DNA of 64,000 bases from Mycetocola_B reblochoni. GTDB lineage: Bacteria > Actinomycetota > Actinomycetes > Actinomycetales > Microbacteriaceae. Positions 1 through 9,045 of the stretch are shown here, piece after piece. Each line of letters begins with the position of its first letter. Position 1 is the first letter of the stretch. Location: NCBI RefSeq assembly GCF_003667525.1, contig NZ_RCUW01000006.1, positions 62,001 through 126,000 of the forward strand. Direction: 5' to 3'. Made by a program: the position numbers and the translations under genes. The notes under the pieces were generated by a model. That model had not been told where the DNA came from and ran no database searches. It saw only the letters and a list, made by a program, of their open reading frames with translations.

Positions 1-927
1 CAGCCCGAAGGTCGCCACCGATCGCAGGTCGCCGCTCGGTCCGGTGAAACCGGCCGGGGCCGATCCGCTGCGGTCACCCCAGCTGTACGCGGCCAGGACG
101 GACACGGCGTGGGCCTTGCTCATGCCGTTGCGGCCCTTCTTGCCCGCGCGCCACTCCTGGTCCTTCTCCTCGATGTAGAGCCGGATGTCCTCGGCGACCG
201 CGTAGCGGGCCCGCCAGAGCTGGTCGGTGACCTGGTTCTCGTATCGGGCCCACACGTCGCGCACGGAGGAGCTGAAGGTGCGAACCGCGTCGGCGACGGT
301 CGACAGCGCGGTCGCCGCGTCGCCGTCGTCGGTGATCTGCTCGTTGAGGGACACGAGGGTCTTCTGCTGGGCGGTCAGGTGCGCGAGCAGCGCGGCGGCC
401 GCGGAGCCCTGGATGGCGGAGTCCTCGGCGCCGAGCCTCGTCGCGACGGCGCCCATCTGCTCCGCGTTCGACGCGGTGACGGTGGCGAAGCCGCGCAGCA
501 GCGCGGCCGCGGTGTCCGCGTCCTTCGCGCTCAGTCCCGGCATGGTGTCGGAGGCGACCTTCGACACGTTCGCCCTCAGCGCCGTGTGCGCCGTGTTGAA
601 GCTGGTGACCGGGTCGGGGTTGACGATCAGCTCGAAGACCCGCTCGTCCTCCTCGTAGTGGTAGTAGCCGTAGTACATGTTGGACGACCAGTCGTCCCTG
701 CCGTCGCCGCCCGCGGTGCCCGTGAGCCACCCGCTCGAGGAGTTCTGCGCGTCGGTGAGGCTCGCGTCGAGCCCGCTGTCCGTGACCCCCGCGACGATCG
801 AGAGCATCGCCTCAAGCGTCATGTCGGGGGTCACGGCCGTTCCCGATCCGGCGCCGGCCGTCGACCCCTGGACGCCGGCGGAGCCGGAGCCCCCCGACTC
901 GCCGGATGTGGTCGTTCCGTCAGCCAT
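1..927 (-). CDS. Partial large T7SS-associated helical protein
   Basis: The reading frame is open from an ATG at 927 to the left edge, giving 309 codons; the C-terminus lies outside the window. The N-terminus is Gly/Ser/Thr-rich (starts MADGTTTSGESGG). A Tyr-rich patch (YYGYYHYEEDE) follows, then a long Ala-rich helical stretch that ends in a charged segment (YIEEKDQEWRAGKKGRNG). There is no signal peptide or membrane segment. It is the most distal visible gene of the leftward arm that also holds eccD, eccB and two WXG100-like genes. That position and the helical composition fit a T7SS cargo or cargo-associated protein, but I do not recognise a named family. The frame is secure; the function is inferred from context only. 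Confidence 0.6.
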   Translation of the reverse strand, partial: MADGTTTSGESGGSGSAGVQGSTAGAGSGTAVTPDMTLEAMLSIVAGVTDSGLDASLTDAQNSSSGWLTGTAGGDGRDDWSSNMYYGYYHYEEDERVFELIVNPDPVTSFNTAHTALRANVSKVASDTMPGLSAKDADTAAALLRGFATVTASNAEQMGAVATRLGAEDSAIQGSAAAALLAHLTAQQKTLVSLNEQITDDGDAATALSTVADAVRTFSSSVRDVWARYENQVTDQLWRARYAVAEDIRLYIEEKDQEWRAGKKGRNGMSKAHAVSVLAAYSWGDRSGSAPAGFTGPSGDLRSVATFGL

Positions 928-1007
928 CGGGGGTCCTCTCTGCGGGTTCCAGGGGTCGAACGGCCGGTCGGCCGGTCGGGTCGTGCTCGTCGGTCAGCGC
1001 CCGGCGG

Positions 1008-1355
1008 TCATGCACCGCCGCCGAGGTCGGCGGCGGTGGAGGTGCTGAGGTCGTCGGTCTGCTCGAACAGCTGCTCGGCCTTGCCCAGCTGCTCCAGGTA
1101 GTCGGGCATGGTCTTCTCGCACAGCGCCTCCGTGTGCGTGCGGACCTGGCCGGCAAGCGAGGACACGCTTGTGCCCAGCTGCGACGCGATGTCCCAGCTC
1201 GCCGCGGCCGGCTGCCCCCTCAGCTCGGGACCGATGGAGTAGCCTTCGGCGTTCCACAGCGCGTCGGAGGTCGTGCTCGCCACCTCGTCGACGACGCTGC
1301 GGAGACGGTCGTACTCGTGCCGGTCGAACGCGACACGGGCGGAGTCGTCTGTCAT
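1008..1355 (-). CDS. Small EspC-like/ESX-associated helical protein
   Basis: The product is 115 residues and almost entirely predicted helix, with Trp-containing turns (ALWNAEG, AASWDIASQL) and a C-terminal leucine/alanine helix. Size and layout resemble the small secreted EspC/WXG100-type partners of ESX systems, although no clean WxG turn is present. I chose the ATG at 1355 because an AAGG Shine-Dalgarno run lies 9 bases upstream. An in-frame GTG at 1364 directly abuts the same purine run and is less likely. The gene lies between the WXG100 pair and the large cargo-like gene, and a strong hairpin separates it from the upstream esx gene. Assignment to a precise family is uncertain. Confidence 0.6.
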   Translation of the reverse strand: MTDDSARVAFDRHEYDRLRSVVDEVASTTSDALWNAEGYSIGPELRGQPAAASWDIASQLGTSVSSLAGQVRTHTEALCEKTMPDYLEQLGKAEQLFEQTDDLSTSTAADLGGGA

Positions 1356-1379
1356 GGTTGTCACCCTTCCCTTCGTGGG

Positions 1380-1408
1380 GAGGGCGCCCGGCCGTGCCGG
1401 GCGCCCTC
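1380..1408 (-). terminator. Perfect 13-bp hairpin downstream of WXG100 gene
   Basis: GAGGGCGCCCGGC (1380-1392), loop CGT, then GCCGGGCGCCCTC (1396-1408) form a perfect 13-bp stem. It sits between the stop of the WXG100 gene (1413) and the start of the next leftward gene (1355). There is no T-tract, so it may be an attenuator or an mRNA 3'-end stabiliser rather than a full terminator. Confidence 0.6.
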
Positions 1409-1412
1409 GCGC

Positions 1413-1697
1413 TCAGCTGAAGATCGCCGCGCCCCTGACGTCGCCGTCGTAGAACTCCTCGCGGACACGGATGGCGGCGGTCTTGATGTTGACGCCCGCC
1501 TGCTGGACCTCCTGGTACTCGGTGTTCCAGCGCTGCTGCAGCTCGCCCCAGGCCGGAAGCGAGCGGCCCCACTGGGCCTCGCCCATGGGCCGGATGGTGT
1601 CGTAGATGTTCTGCAGGATCTGCTCGACCTCCTGGCAGGAGTTGTTGAGCGACTGGTTGGCTGCCTCGAACTGGACGAGGTCGACGTTGAATGACAT
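1413..1697 (-). CDS. WXG100-family ESX protein (EsxA/B-like)
   Basis: The product has 94 residues, the standard length of the WXG100 family, whose members form helical-hairpin dimers exported by type VII secretion. The helix-turn-helix is visible: an N-terminal helix (residues 5-38), a turn with W43-G44-R45 and a second W50-G51, then a C-terminal helix ending REEFYDGD. The canonical W-x-G spacing is altered to WGR. No exact YxxxD/E export signal is present, although aromatic and acidic residues occur at 82-86. It lies 27 bases downstream of a second small WXG100-like gene. Such tandem pairs normally encode a heterodimer. Family assignment is good; which gene is EsxA and which EsxB cannot be said. 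Confidence 0.85.
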   Translation of the reverse strand: MSFNVDLVQFEAANQSLNNSCQEVEQILQNIYDTIRPMGEAQWGRSLPAWGELQQRWNTEYQEVQQAGVNIKTAAIRVREEFYDGDVRGAAIFS

Positions 1698-1724
1698 TGC
1701 GGTGCCCTTTCGTTGCGGTGTCGG

Positions 1725-2018
1725 CTACGCGGTCGCGCTGGCCACGGTGGTGTCGTCGGTGCTCGTGCGGGTGCTGAGCAGCGACTGGACCTGGCTGTTG
1801 AGCAGGTCGAGCTTGTTCTTGATGTCGCTGTACTCGCTCTGCCACTCGGTGAGCCGCTGGCGGAGCACGGTGCCCGCCTGGGCCTGAGCCGCGGCCGAGA
1901 GCGTCTGCGTGGCGTCCTCGACCCGCGAGCGGGCCGTCTCCATCGCGGTGACCTGCTCCATGGTCCTGGTGATGATCTGGCGGAGGGTGTCCGCCTCGAA
2001 ACCGGTCAGCTGTGCCAT
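1725..2018 (-). CDS. WXG100-like ESX protein, partner of the downstream esx gene
   Basis: This is a 97-residue all-helical protein starting MAQLTGFEADTLRQ. The start is set by a GAGAAGGAGA ribosome site just upstream of the ATG at 2018. A longer in-frame extension to 2210 exists but is low-complexity and lacks a ribosome site. The central turn contains W59 (LTEWQSEYSDI) without a Gly at +2, so it is a degenerate WXG100 protein. The tail is Ser/Thr-rich. It is encoded between eccB and the second WXG100 gene, consistent with a secreted heterodimer. This placement is typical of ESX loci and is the main support for the call. Confidence 0.75.
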   Translation of the reverse strand: MAQLTGFEADTLRQIITRTMEQVTAMETARSRVEDATQTLSAAAQAQAGTVLRQRLTEWQSEYSDIKNKLDLLNSQVQSLLSTRTSTDDTTVASATA

Positions 2019-2106
2019 CTCGTTCTCCTTCTCGTGGGGTTCTGCATGGTTGTGGTGATCTGGTTCGTGCCCCTCAGGGCGGTGGTCGGTCTCGTGTGCC
2101 CTCCCC

Positions 2107-3396
2107 TCACTTGGCGATCGTCGGCCCCGTCGGCAGCAGAGCGAGCAGCTCAGCGGGGACCGCGGGGGAGTTGGTGGCGTCGACGCCGAGGGCGGACGCG
2201 GTGTCGGCATCGGCGACGGGGTACTTGCTTCCTCCGTCGCCGACGAGGAAGAGCCCCTGGCCGCTGACCCCGTCGGCGGCGGCGGTCGTGACCAGCAGGC
2301 CCTCGTCGGGGCCGACCGTCGCGACGGCGTCGGTCGCGGCCGGCGTGCCCGCCTCGGCGAGGGCGGTCGTCGTCGCGCCGTCGTGCCACACCGCGCAGGG
2401 AACCGATCCGGCGGCGACGGGGCTCGGTGGAGCGGCCGGCAGCCCCTCGCGGCCGGAGGCCTCGACCACGGGGGCGGAGGCCAGCTCCCTCGCCGTGATC
2501 GTGCGCGGCTCGGGGAGCGACCCGTCGGGGGTGGCGGCGAGCAGCGCGGCGTCCGTGTCCGTCACGGGCCGGAGCCCGTCCTCGACGATCACGTAGCGCC
2601 GGGGCTGCTCTCCCGCGCCCTCCACCTCGACGAGCTGGCCGAGGGTGCCCCGCTCGCCCGCGATCTCCGGCCCGTCCCCGCCGAGCGTGATGCCGTCGAG
2701 GGCCAGGTCGGGACCGCTGGGGAGCGTGTTGAGCCAGCGGGCGTCGACGCCCCTCGCCTGCCCGGGCTCGAAGCCGATCGCCCGGGCCGCCCAGTCGCCC
2801 GCCACGCGCAGCCGGGTTCCGTTCCACACGAGGGCGAGTTCGTCGTCGGCGCGGACCAGCACGGCGTCGCCCTCGCCGAGGGGCTCGGTCGGTGCCGCCG
2901 TCTGAGCTTCACCGACGGTGAGGGAGGTGCCGCCGTCGACGGCGCACGCCGTCCAGCTCCGGTCGCCGCCCGCGGGGGACGGCAGGGCGTCGGGGAGACC
3001 GTCGACGCCGATGCTCTCCCCCCTGGGCACCCCGGCGATGTCGTCGGAGGACACCTCGATCACGGTCGGCGGCCCGCCGGCGAGCAGGGCCGCGGAGGTC
3101 ACGTTCCGCACCGGGTGCAGCGCGCCGTCGACGAACAGGTACCTGGCCCCCGTCGACGGGGACACCAGGAGCGCGCCGGGAGTGTCCTTCCAGCTGTCGT
3201 TGCTGGTGAACAGGAAGATGTGCAGGACGACGACGACGAGGACGGCGCCAGCGGCGACCGCGAGGCCGATGCCCATCCCCGTGCCGGTGCGCCGCAGCGG
3301 GCGCTCGGGCGCGTCGGGGTCGGAGCGCAGCACGGCGGCGGTGAGCCGTCCGCGCAGGAAGAGGTGTGCATCCACCAGGTCCCGTCGTCCGTACAT
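2107..3396 (-). CDS. eccB: Type VII secretion core protein EccB
   Basis: EccB is a single-pass membrane subunit of the ESX core complex with a large extracytoplasmic domain. The 429-residue product begins MYGRRDLVDAHLFLRGRL, which resembles the conserved EccB start (RxDLxxHxF). It has one transmembrane helix at about residues 41-63 and then an extracellular part. Two Cys residues in SWTACAV and VPCAVW match the family's disulfide pair. The protein is somewhat shorter than mycobacterial EccB (around 480-500 residues). It follows eccD by 49 bases and precedes the esx pair, so it belongs to the leftward operon. Confidence is high. Confidence 0.92.
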   Translation of the reverse strand: MYGRRDLVDAHLFLRGRLTAAVLRSDPDAPERPLRRTGTGMGIGLAVAAGAVLVVVVLHIFLFTSNDSWKDTPGALLVSPSTGARYLFVDGALHPVRNVTSAALLAGGPPTVIEVSSDDIAGVPRGESIGVDGLPDALPSPAGGDRSWTACAVDGGTSLTVGEAQTAAPTEPLGEGDAVLVRADDELALVWNGTRLRVAGDWAARAIGFEPGQARGVDARWLNTLPSGPDLALDGITLGGDGPEIAGERGTLGQLVEVEGAGEQPRRYVIVEDGLRPVTDTDAALLAATPDGSLPEPRTITARELASAPVVEASGREGLPAAPPSPVAAGSVPCAVWHDGATTTALAEAGTPAATDAVATVGPDEGLLVTTAAADGVSGQGLFLVGDGGSKYPVADADTASALGVDATNSPAVPAELLALLPTGPTIAK

Positions 3397-3445
3397 CGCG
3401 TGCCTCCTTCCTCACCGTGTCCACGCCCCGGGGGTGCGGGAGGGT

Positions 3446-4912
3446 TCACACCAGATCCGCGACCCAGTCGTAGAGGCCGACGACGGCGAGGACGAGCGCG
3501 GGGATCGCGATCGCGCACAGCCAGTGCAGGGTGTCGCCCGTCCGCCCCCAGGTCGGCGCGAGCCGGCGTCCGGGCAGCACGAGGGCGGCCACGCAGGCGT
3601 GGGCGACGACGGCGAGGAGCACGGCGACGGCCGCGATCCGCCACGGGACGCCGAGCGGGAGGGTGCGGGCGACGGCCAGGACCGCGAGCGGCAGCGCCGC
3701 ACAGCCGAGGACGACGGCCCTCTGGACGGCCGCCGTCAGCTCCCTGGCCTGCAGCAGCGCGGCGAGCGCGGCCGTGGCGGTGAGAGCGAGTGACGCCCAA
3801 CCGGGGCCGAGGGCGAGCACGACCAGCGCGGTGCCGACGACGACGGCCCAGGCCGACCACAGCGCGGTGACGACGGCGTGGGCCGCCGCGGCCCCCCGCT
3901 CCACCTCCTCGACGGGGACGGCGGTCAGCTCGCTCTGGAAGTCCTCGGCCGACAGCGGCACGGCGTCGACGACGAGCCCGCCGCACCAGGCGGCGATCGC
4001 GGGGATCACCCGCGCGAGGGCGAGTGCCAGCACGAGCGTGATCGCGGCGCCCTCGGGCAGCCCCTGCCCGAGCAGGAGCGGGACGGCGAGCCCGAGCACG
4101 ACGACCGCGGCGGCACCGGCCGTGGCGATGAACGCCGGCCTCCTGGCACCGCCGAGCGACGCCGCAGCGGCGGCGGCCACCCCCGCGGTCGCCGCTCCGC
4201 TCGCCGCCGAGGTGATCGGCGCGACAGCCCCCTGCGCGATGGCCACGGGGACGGCCGCCCCCGCCACCGCCGCCGCCGCGACCCCGAGCCCGAGCAGGAT
4301 CCGCCCGAGCCCCGTGTCCCACAGCCGGTCGACGAGCGCCCCCGACGAGAGGAGCACGACGGCCAGGACACCGGCCGCGAGCGGCGCGGCGGCCCCCGTC
4401 GTCGCGGCAATCGCGATCGCGGCCAGTCCGGCGAGCACGGCGACGCCCAGCGCGGCCGTGCGGGTGCGCGCCGGCGTCCAGGCATCCTCCCTGGCCCGCA
4501 GCACCGTCTGCACCCCGTCGACGAGGTCGTCGTACTGCGCGCGCTTGAGCTCGTCGTTCCGCGGCCGCAGGTAGAGCACGTCGCCGTCGAGCAGTCCGGC
4601 CGCCGCCGTCCCCCTGTCCTCGTCGAGCGGCGGGTGGCCGAGCCGCTGCAGCACCCAGCCGCCGTGGCCGAGACCCCTCGTGGCCAGGGCGGGGTCGAGG
4701 TGGCCCACGATCGTGGGCAACAGCTCCGCGACGGGGATGTGCGAGGGCACGGCGAGCTCCACCCGCGACGAGGGCCCGACCACGCTCAGCCGGCACATGT
4801 CCCCGGCGACGCCGACGGCGGCCTCGGCGGGGGCCGTCGTCCTGCCCGTCGGTGCGGAGAGGCCGGTGCCCTGCGGCCGGGCGGCGTCGGTGCGCGTTGC
4901 GAGCGTCTTCAT
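3446..4912 (-). CDS. eccD: Type VII secretion integral membrane protein EccD
   Basis: EccD forms the membrane vestibule of ESX secretion complexes. The 488-residue product has an N-terminal ubiquitin-like (YukD-like) domain at about residues 39-118, containing CRLSVVGPSSRVELAVP and a terminal GDVLYLRPRN strand. About eleven hydrophobic helices follow from residue 150 onward, which is the standard EccD layout. I chose the ATG at 4912 because it gives the expected domain boundary. The longer upstream frame runs into the divergent eccC promoter region and is low-complexity. No strong Shine-Dalgarno is visible, so the exact start is only moderately sure. It heads the leftward ESX arm. Confidence 0.92.
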   Translation of the reverse strand: MKTLATRTDAARPQGTGLSAPTGRTTAPAEAAVGVAGDMCRLSVVGPSSRVELAVPSHIPVAELLPTIVGHLDPALATRGLGHGGWVLQRLGHPPLDEDRGTAAAGLLDGDVLYLRPRNDELKRAQYDDLVDGVQTVLRAREDAWTPARTRTAALGVAVLAGLAAIAIAATTGAAAPLAAGVLAVVLLSSGALVDRLWDTGLGRILLGLGVAAAAVAGAAVPVAIAQGAVAPITSAASGAATAGVAAAAAASLGGARRPAFIATAGAAAVVVLGLAVPLLLGQGLPEGAAITLVLALALARVIPAIAAWCGGLVVDAVPLSAEDFQSELTAVPVEEVERGAAAAHAVVTALWSAWAVVVGTALVVLALGPGWASLALTATAALAALLQARELTAAVQRAVVLGCAALPLAVLAVARTLPLGVPWRIAAVAVLLAVVAHACVAALVLPGRRLAPTWGRTGDTLHWLCAIAIPALVLAVVGLYDWVADLV

Positions 4913-4939
4913 GCGGGGAACACGCACGGGGGGACCCGC

Positions 4940-4985
4940 ACGGTTCACCGGCCTCCGCAGACGCGGGTGAACCGTTCCGCGCCGC
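4940..4985. promoter_or_regulatory. Inverted repeat in the eccD/eccC divergent intergenic region
   Basis: ACGGTTCACC (4940-4949) and GGTGAACCGT (4976-4985) are perfect 10-bp inverted arms separated by 26 bases. They lie midway between the divergent eccD and eccC starts. The spacing could suit a pair of operator half sites for a looping or tetrameric regulator. It could also be a hairpin in the eccC leader. No regulator gene is adjacent, so the role is open. Confidence 0.5.
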
Positions 4986-5055
4986 CGCCGCGTGGACGGG
5001 GGGAGCGGACCCCGTCGAGGCGAGCCCGCCCGTCCCCGCACCGAGGAGAGCCGAG

Positions 5056-8000
5056 ATGAGCACCATCCCGTTCCGCCGCCAGTCGCGCGAGAAGCCACCG
5101 GAGCTGCCCGCGGGAGAGATCGAGCTGCAGGAGCCGCCGTCGCTGCCGGAGCTGCAGCCGAAGGACCCGTTCGCCATGCTGATGATGGTCCCGATGATGC
5201 TCATCAGCGGCGTCATGATGCTCGTGTTCCTCGGCCAGCGGAACCCCGCCCTCGCCGTGGGTCTCTTCCTCGGCATGCTCCTGCTGGCCATCCTCATGGT
5301 GGTGGTGCAGCTCGGCAGGGCGGCGACCGAGCGGCGCACCACCGTCAGGGGCGACCGCAGGGACTTCATGCGCTACCTCGCTCAGGCGCGCGAGCGCATC
5401 CGGAGGACGGCGGCGCAGCAGCGCGCCTCGCTGAGCTGGCGCCACCCCGACCCCGGCTCCCTCGCGAACCTGGCGATGACGGCCAGGCTCTGGGAGCGAC
5501 GGGGTGCGCACGGCGACTTCGGCGAGGTCAGGATCGGCACGGGCCCGCACAGCCTCAGCCAGCGCCTCACACCTCTGTCGACGAAACCCATCGCCGACCT
5601 GGAGCCGCTGTCGGCCCGCGCCCTGCGGCGCTTCATCGCCGTGCACGGCTCGGTCCCCGAGCTGCCGGTGTCCCTCTTCCTGCGCCGGCTCGCCGACATC
5701 AGGCTGGGCGGCGACGACGACGCGGCACGCGGCATGGTCAGGGCCCTGCTGGCCCAGGCGGTGACGCTGCACGCCCCCGACGAGCTCCGCGTCGCCGTCT
5801 GCGCCTCGCCCGCGAACGCGGCGCAGTGGGACTGGGTGAAGTGGCTGCCGCACGTGCAGCACCCCGGCGCCCAGGACGGCGCGGGGTCGGCCCGGATGTT
5901 CGCCACCGACGGGGCCGAGTTCGCCGACATGATCGATGACGAGCTGAGCACCCGCTCGCGCTTCGAGCCGGGCACCTCGCCGACCGCGGAGGAGCCGTAC
6001 TACCTCGTCGTCTTCGACGGCCTCGCGCCCGCCCCCGGGTCACGGCTGAGCGGCTCCGGCTACCGCTGCGTGACGACGATCGGCCTCGGCACCGGCGCCG
6101 GGGCGGCCGACGGTGCCGGGCTGCTGCTCGAGCTCGCCGAGGACACCGCCCAGATGGTCCGGCTCGACCGGACCGAGGGCGTGCAGCGCACCCCGCTGTG
6201 CCGTCCCGACCGGATGAGCCTGACCGCGGCGACCGCCCTCGCACGCGTGATCGCCCCCTACCGCTCCGGGGGAGCAGCCGAGGGCGGCGAGCCGATGGTC
6301 GCCGACTTCGAGCTGCCGACGCTGCTGGGCATCGACGACATCGAGCAGTGGGACCCCTCCGCGCACCTGAGGGACGAGCCGAGCAGGGACCGGCTGCGCA
6401 TCCCCCTCGGCGTCGACGAGAGGGGACGGCCGGTCGAGCTGGACATCAAGGAGGCTGCGCAGGGCGGCATGGGGCCGCACGGGCTGCTCATCGGGGCGAC
6501 CGGTTCGGGCAAGAGCGAGCTGCTTCGCACGCTCGTCCTCGGCATGGCCATGACGCACTCCTCGGAGACGCTCAACTTCGTCCTCGTCGACTTCAAGGGC
6601 GGCGCGACGTTCCTCGGCCTGGACGAGCTGCCGCACGTCTCCGCGCTCATCACCAACCTCGCCGACGAGGCGACGCTCGTCACGCGCATGCAGGACTCCC
6701 TGGCGGGCGAGCTGAACAGGAGGCAGGAGTACCTCCGGTCCGCGGGCAACTACAGCTCCCTGCTCGAGCACGAGAAGGCCCGGCTGGCCGGCACCCCGCT
6801 CGAGGCGATGCCGACGCTGTTCATCATCGTCGACGAGTTCAGCGAGCTGCTCGCCTCGAACCCCGACTTCGCCGAGCTGTTCGTCATGATCGGCCGTCTC
6901 GGGCGCTCCCTCGGCGTGCACCTGCTCCTGGCCAGTCAGCGGCTGGAGGACGGCCGGATGACCAAGCTCGAGAGCCACCTGTCCTACCGGGTGGGGCTGC
7001 GCACCTTCTCCGCGATGGAGAGCCGCAGCGTCATCGGCGTCCCCGACGCGCACCAGCTCCCCAACGCACCGGGCAACGGCTACCTCCGCAGCGACGTGGC
7101 GACCCTCACCCGTTTCAAGGCGGCCTACGTGTCGGGGCTGTACCGGCGGCGGACGAGGGAGGAGCGGCAGGAGGAGGTGCGTCAGCAGGTCGTCGTGTTC
7201 GGAGTCGAGGCCGCCCCCGTCCCGCTGCACGAGCCCGCGGCGACGGCAGCGGATCCCGGCCGCGGCGCGGACGGGGCGCCGGTGCCAGCCGAACGCCCGT
7301 CCGACGAGACCGAGCGGACGGTGATGTCGACGATCGTCGACAAGCTCGTCGGCATCGGGCCGCCCGCCCACCAGGTCTGGCTGCCGCCCCTGGCCGACCC
7401 GCCGTCCCTCGACCAGCTGCTCCCCCCGCTCCTGCCCGACGAGGGCAGGGGCCTGCACGCCATCGGCTGGACGGGCTCGGGGGCGCTCGGCGTACCGATC
7501 GGCGTCGTCGACCGACCCTACGAGCAGACGAGGGAGCTGTACGAGGTCGACCTCTCGGGTGCGGGAGGGAACGTCGGCATCGCCGGCGGGCCGCAGTCGG
7601 GCAAGACCACTCTGCTGCGCACGCTCGTCAGCGCCCTGGCGCTCACCCACACGCCCGCGGAGGTGCAGTTCTACTGCATCGACTTCGGCGGGGGCGGCCT
7701 GGCCACCCTGGAGGGGCTGCCGCACCTGGGCGGCATCGCGACCAGGCGTCAGGCGGAGCGGGTGTCCCGCACCATCGCGGAGGTGACGACGCTGCTGCGC
7801 GAGCGGGAGCAGTTCTTCACCGATCAGGCGCTCGAGGGCATGACCGAGTACCGCGCGCGTCGCGCCGCGGGCGAGTTCGCCGAGCAGCGCTTCGGCGACG
7901 TGTTCCTCGTCGTCGACGGCTGGGGCGCCCTGCGCTCCGAGTTCGAGCAGCACGACATGGCGCTGAGGGAGATCGCCCGCCAGGGTCTGGCCTACGGCGT

Positions 8001-9045
8001 GCACGTCATGATCACCACCAACCGCTGGACCGACGTGCACAGCTCGCTGCGCGACCAGCTGGGCACGCGCGTGGAGCTGAAGCTCGGCGACCCCATCGAC
8101 TCCGTGCACGGCATGCGCAAGGCGGCCACGGTGCCGCAGCTGCCGGGGCGGGGCATCAACGCCGAGGGCATGCACTTCCTCGCCGGCGTTCCGCGCATCG
8201 ACGGCCTCACGAGCGCGGAGGGCCTGGCGGCGGCGGCCCGCGAGCTGTGCGCGGCCGTCGGGGAGGCCTGGGCCGGCCCCGCGGCGCCGCCCGTGCGGAT
8301 GCTCCCCCCCGTCCTGGATGCGGCGGAGCTGCCCGCACCGACGACCCCCGGCCCCCGCATCGCCCTCGGCCATGGCGAGCAGGACCTGGAGCCGGTGTGG
8401 CACGACTTCGCCTCGCGCCCGCACCTCAGCGTCGTCGGCGACTCGGCGAGCGGGAAGACCGCGGCGCTGCGCCTGATCGCGCGCGGCGTCGTCGGCACCT
8501 TCACGCCGGAGCAGGCGCGCGTGGTCGTCATCGACCCGCGCAGGGGCCTGGTCGAGTCCGTGCCCGAGGGGCACCTCTCCGGGACCGCGTTCTCCGCGTC
8601 CGCCGCCGAGCAGGTGATCGCGTCCCTCGTCGCGGAGCTGCGCGGCCGGGTGCCGAGCGCCGACATCACCCCCGCGCAGCTGCGCCGGAGGGACTGGTGG
8701 AGCGGGCCGGAGCTGTTCGTGTTCGTCGACGACTACGACCTGATGCTCAGCGTGACGGGCGGTCCGCTGTCGCCGCTGATCGAGCTGATCCCCCAGGCCG
8801 GCGACATCGGGCTGCACCTCATCGTCGCTCGGGCGGGGGCGGGGTCGAGCCGCACCGCGATGGACTCGGTGATCCGCCGCCTGCACGAGTCGAACACCCC
8901 GGAACTGACGCTCTCGCTCCCCGCCTCGGAGCCGCTCACCTTCACGCCCGGCCGGGGCCGCCCCCTGCCGCAGGGTCGCGCCGCACTGCTCACCCGCCGG
9001 GGCGGGACCGGCCTGCAGATCGGCTGGACGGAGCCCCCGGAGTGA
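5056..9045 (+). CDS. eccC: Type VII secretion ATPase EccC (three FtsK/SpoIIIE domains)
   Basis: EccC is the ESX motor ATPase that recruits and drives substrates. The 1329-residue protein has two transmembrane helices at about residues 36-82 and three FtsK/SpoIIIE-type domains, so EccCa and EccCb are one polypeptide. Walker A motifs are at 480-487 (GATGSGKS), 844-851 (GGPQSGKT) and 1128-1135 (GDSASGKT). The first domain has a full Walker B (D593-E594). The second has VVDG (D954-G955) and the third has VDDYD (D1225), which follows the family trend toward less conserved C-terminal domains. The start is the ATG at 5056 behind GGAGAG. The stop overlaps the mycP GTG, indicating translational coupling. 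Confidence 0.96.
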   Translation: MSTIPFRRQSREKPPELPAGEIELQEPPSLPELQPKDPFAMLMMVPMMLISGVMMLVFLGQRNPALAVGLFLGMLLLAILMVVVQLGRAATERRTTVRGDRRDFMRYLAQARERIRRTAAQQRASLSWRHPDPGSLANLAMTARLWERRGAHGDFGEVRIGTGPHSLSQRLTPLSTKPIADLEPLSARALRRFIAVHGSVPELPVSLFLRRLADIRLGGDDDAARGMVRALLAQAVTLHAPDELRVAVCASPANAAQWDWVKWLPHVQHPGAQDGAGSARMFATDGAEFADMIDDELSTRSRFEPGTSPTAEEPYYLVVFDGLAPAPGSRLSGSGYRCVTTIGLGTGAGAADGAGLLLELAEDTAQMVRLDRTEGVQRTPLCRPDRMSLTAATALARVIAPYRSGGAAEGGEPMVADFELPTLLGIDDIEQWDPSAHLRDEPSRDRLRIPLGVDERGRPVELDIKEAAQGGMGPHGLLIGATGSGKSELLRTLVLGMAMTHSSETLNFVLVDFKGGATFLGLDELPHVSALITNLADEATLVTRMQDSLAGELNRRQEYLRSAGNYSSLLEHEKARLAGTPLEAMPTLFIIVDEFSELLASNPDFAELFVMIGRLGRSLGVHLLLASQRLEDGRMTKLESHLSYRVGLRTFSAMESRSVIGVPDAHQLPNAPGNGYLRSDVATLTRFKAAYVSGLYRRRTREERQEEVRQQVVVFGVEAAPVPLHEPAATAADPGRGADGAPVPAERPSDETERTVMSTIVDKLVGIGPPAHQVWLPPLADPPSLDQLLPPLLPDEGRGLHAIGWTGSGALGVPIGVVDRPYEQTRELYEVDLSGAGGNVGIAGGPQSGKTTLLRTLVSALALTHTPAEVQFYCIDFGGGGLATLEGLPHLGGIATRRQAERVSRTIAEVTTLLREREQFFTDQALEGMTEYRARRAAGEFAEQRFGDVFLVVDGWGALRSEFEQHDMALREIARQGLAYGVHVMITTNRWTDVHSSLRDQLGTRVELKLGDPIDSVHGMRKAATVPQLPGRGINAEGMHFLAGVPRIDGLTSAEGLAAAARELCAAVGEAWAGPAAPPVRMLPPVLDAAELPAPTTPGPRIALGHGEQDLEPVWHDFASRPHLSVVGDSASGKTAALRLIARGVVGTFTPEQARVVVIDPRRGLVESVPEGHLSGTAFSASAAEQVIASLVAELRGRVPSADITPAQLRRRDWWSGPELFVFVDDYDLMLSVTGGPLSPLIELIPQAGDIGLHLIVARAGAGSSRTAMDSVIRRLHESNTPELTLSLPASEPLTFTPGRGRPLPQGRAALLTRRGGTGLQIGWTEPPE

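Noticed and set aside
6198..8886. Long opposite-strand and shifted frames across eccC (for example a 948-codon leftward frame)
   Set aside because: They are GC-rich shadows of the eccC frame; their composition is Arg/Pro/Ala-rich without any motif.
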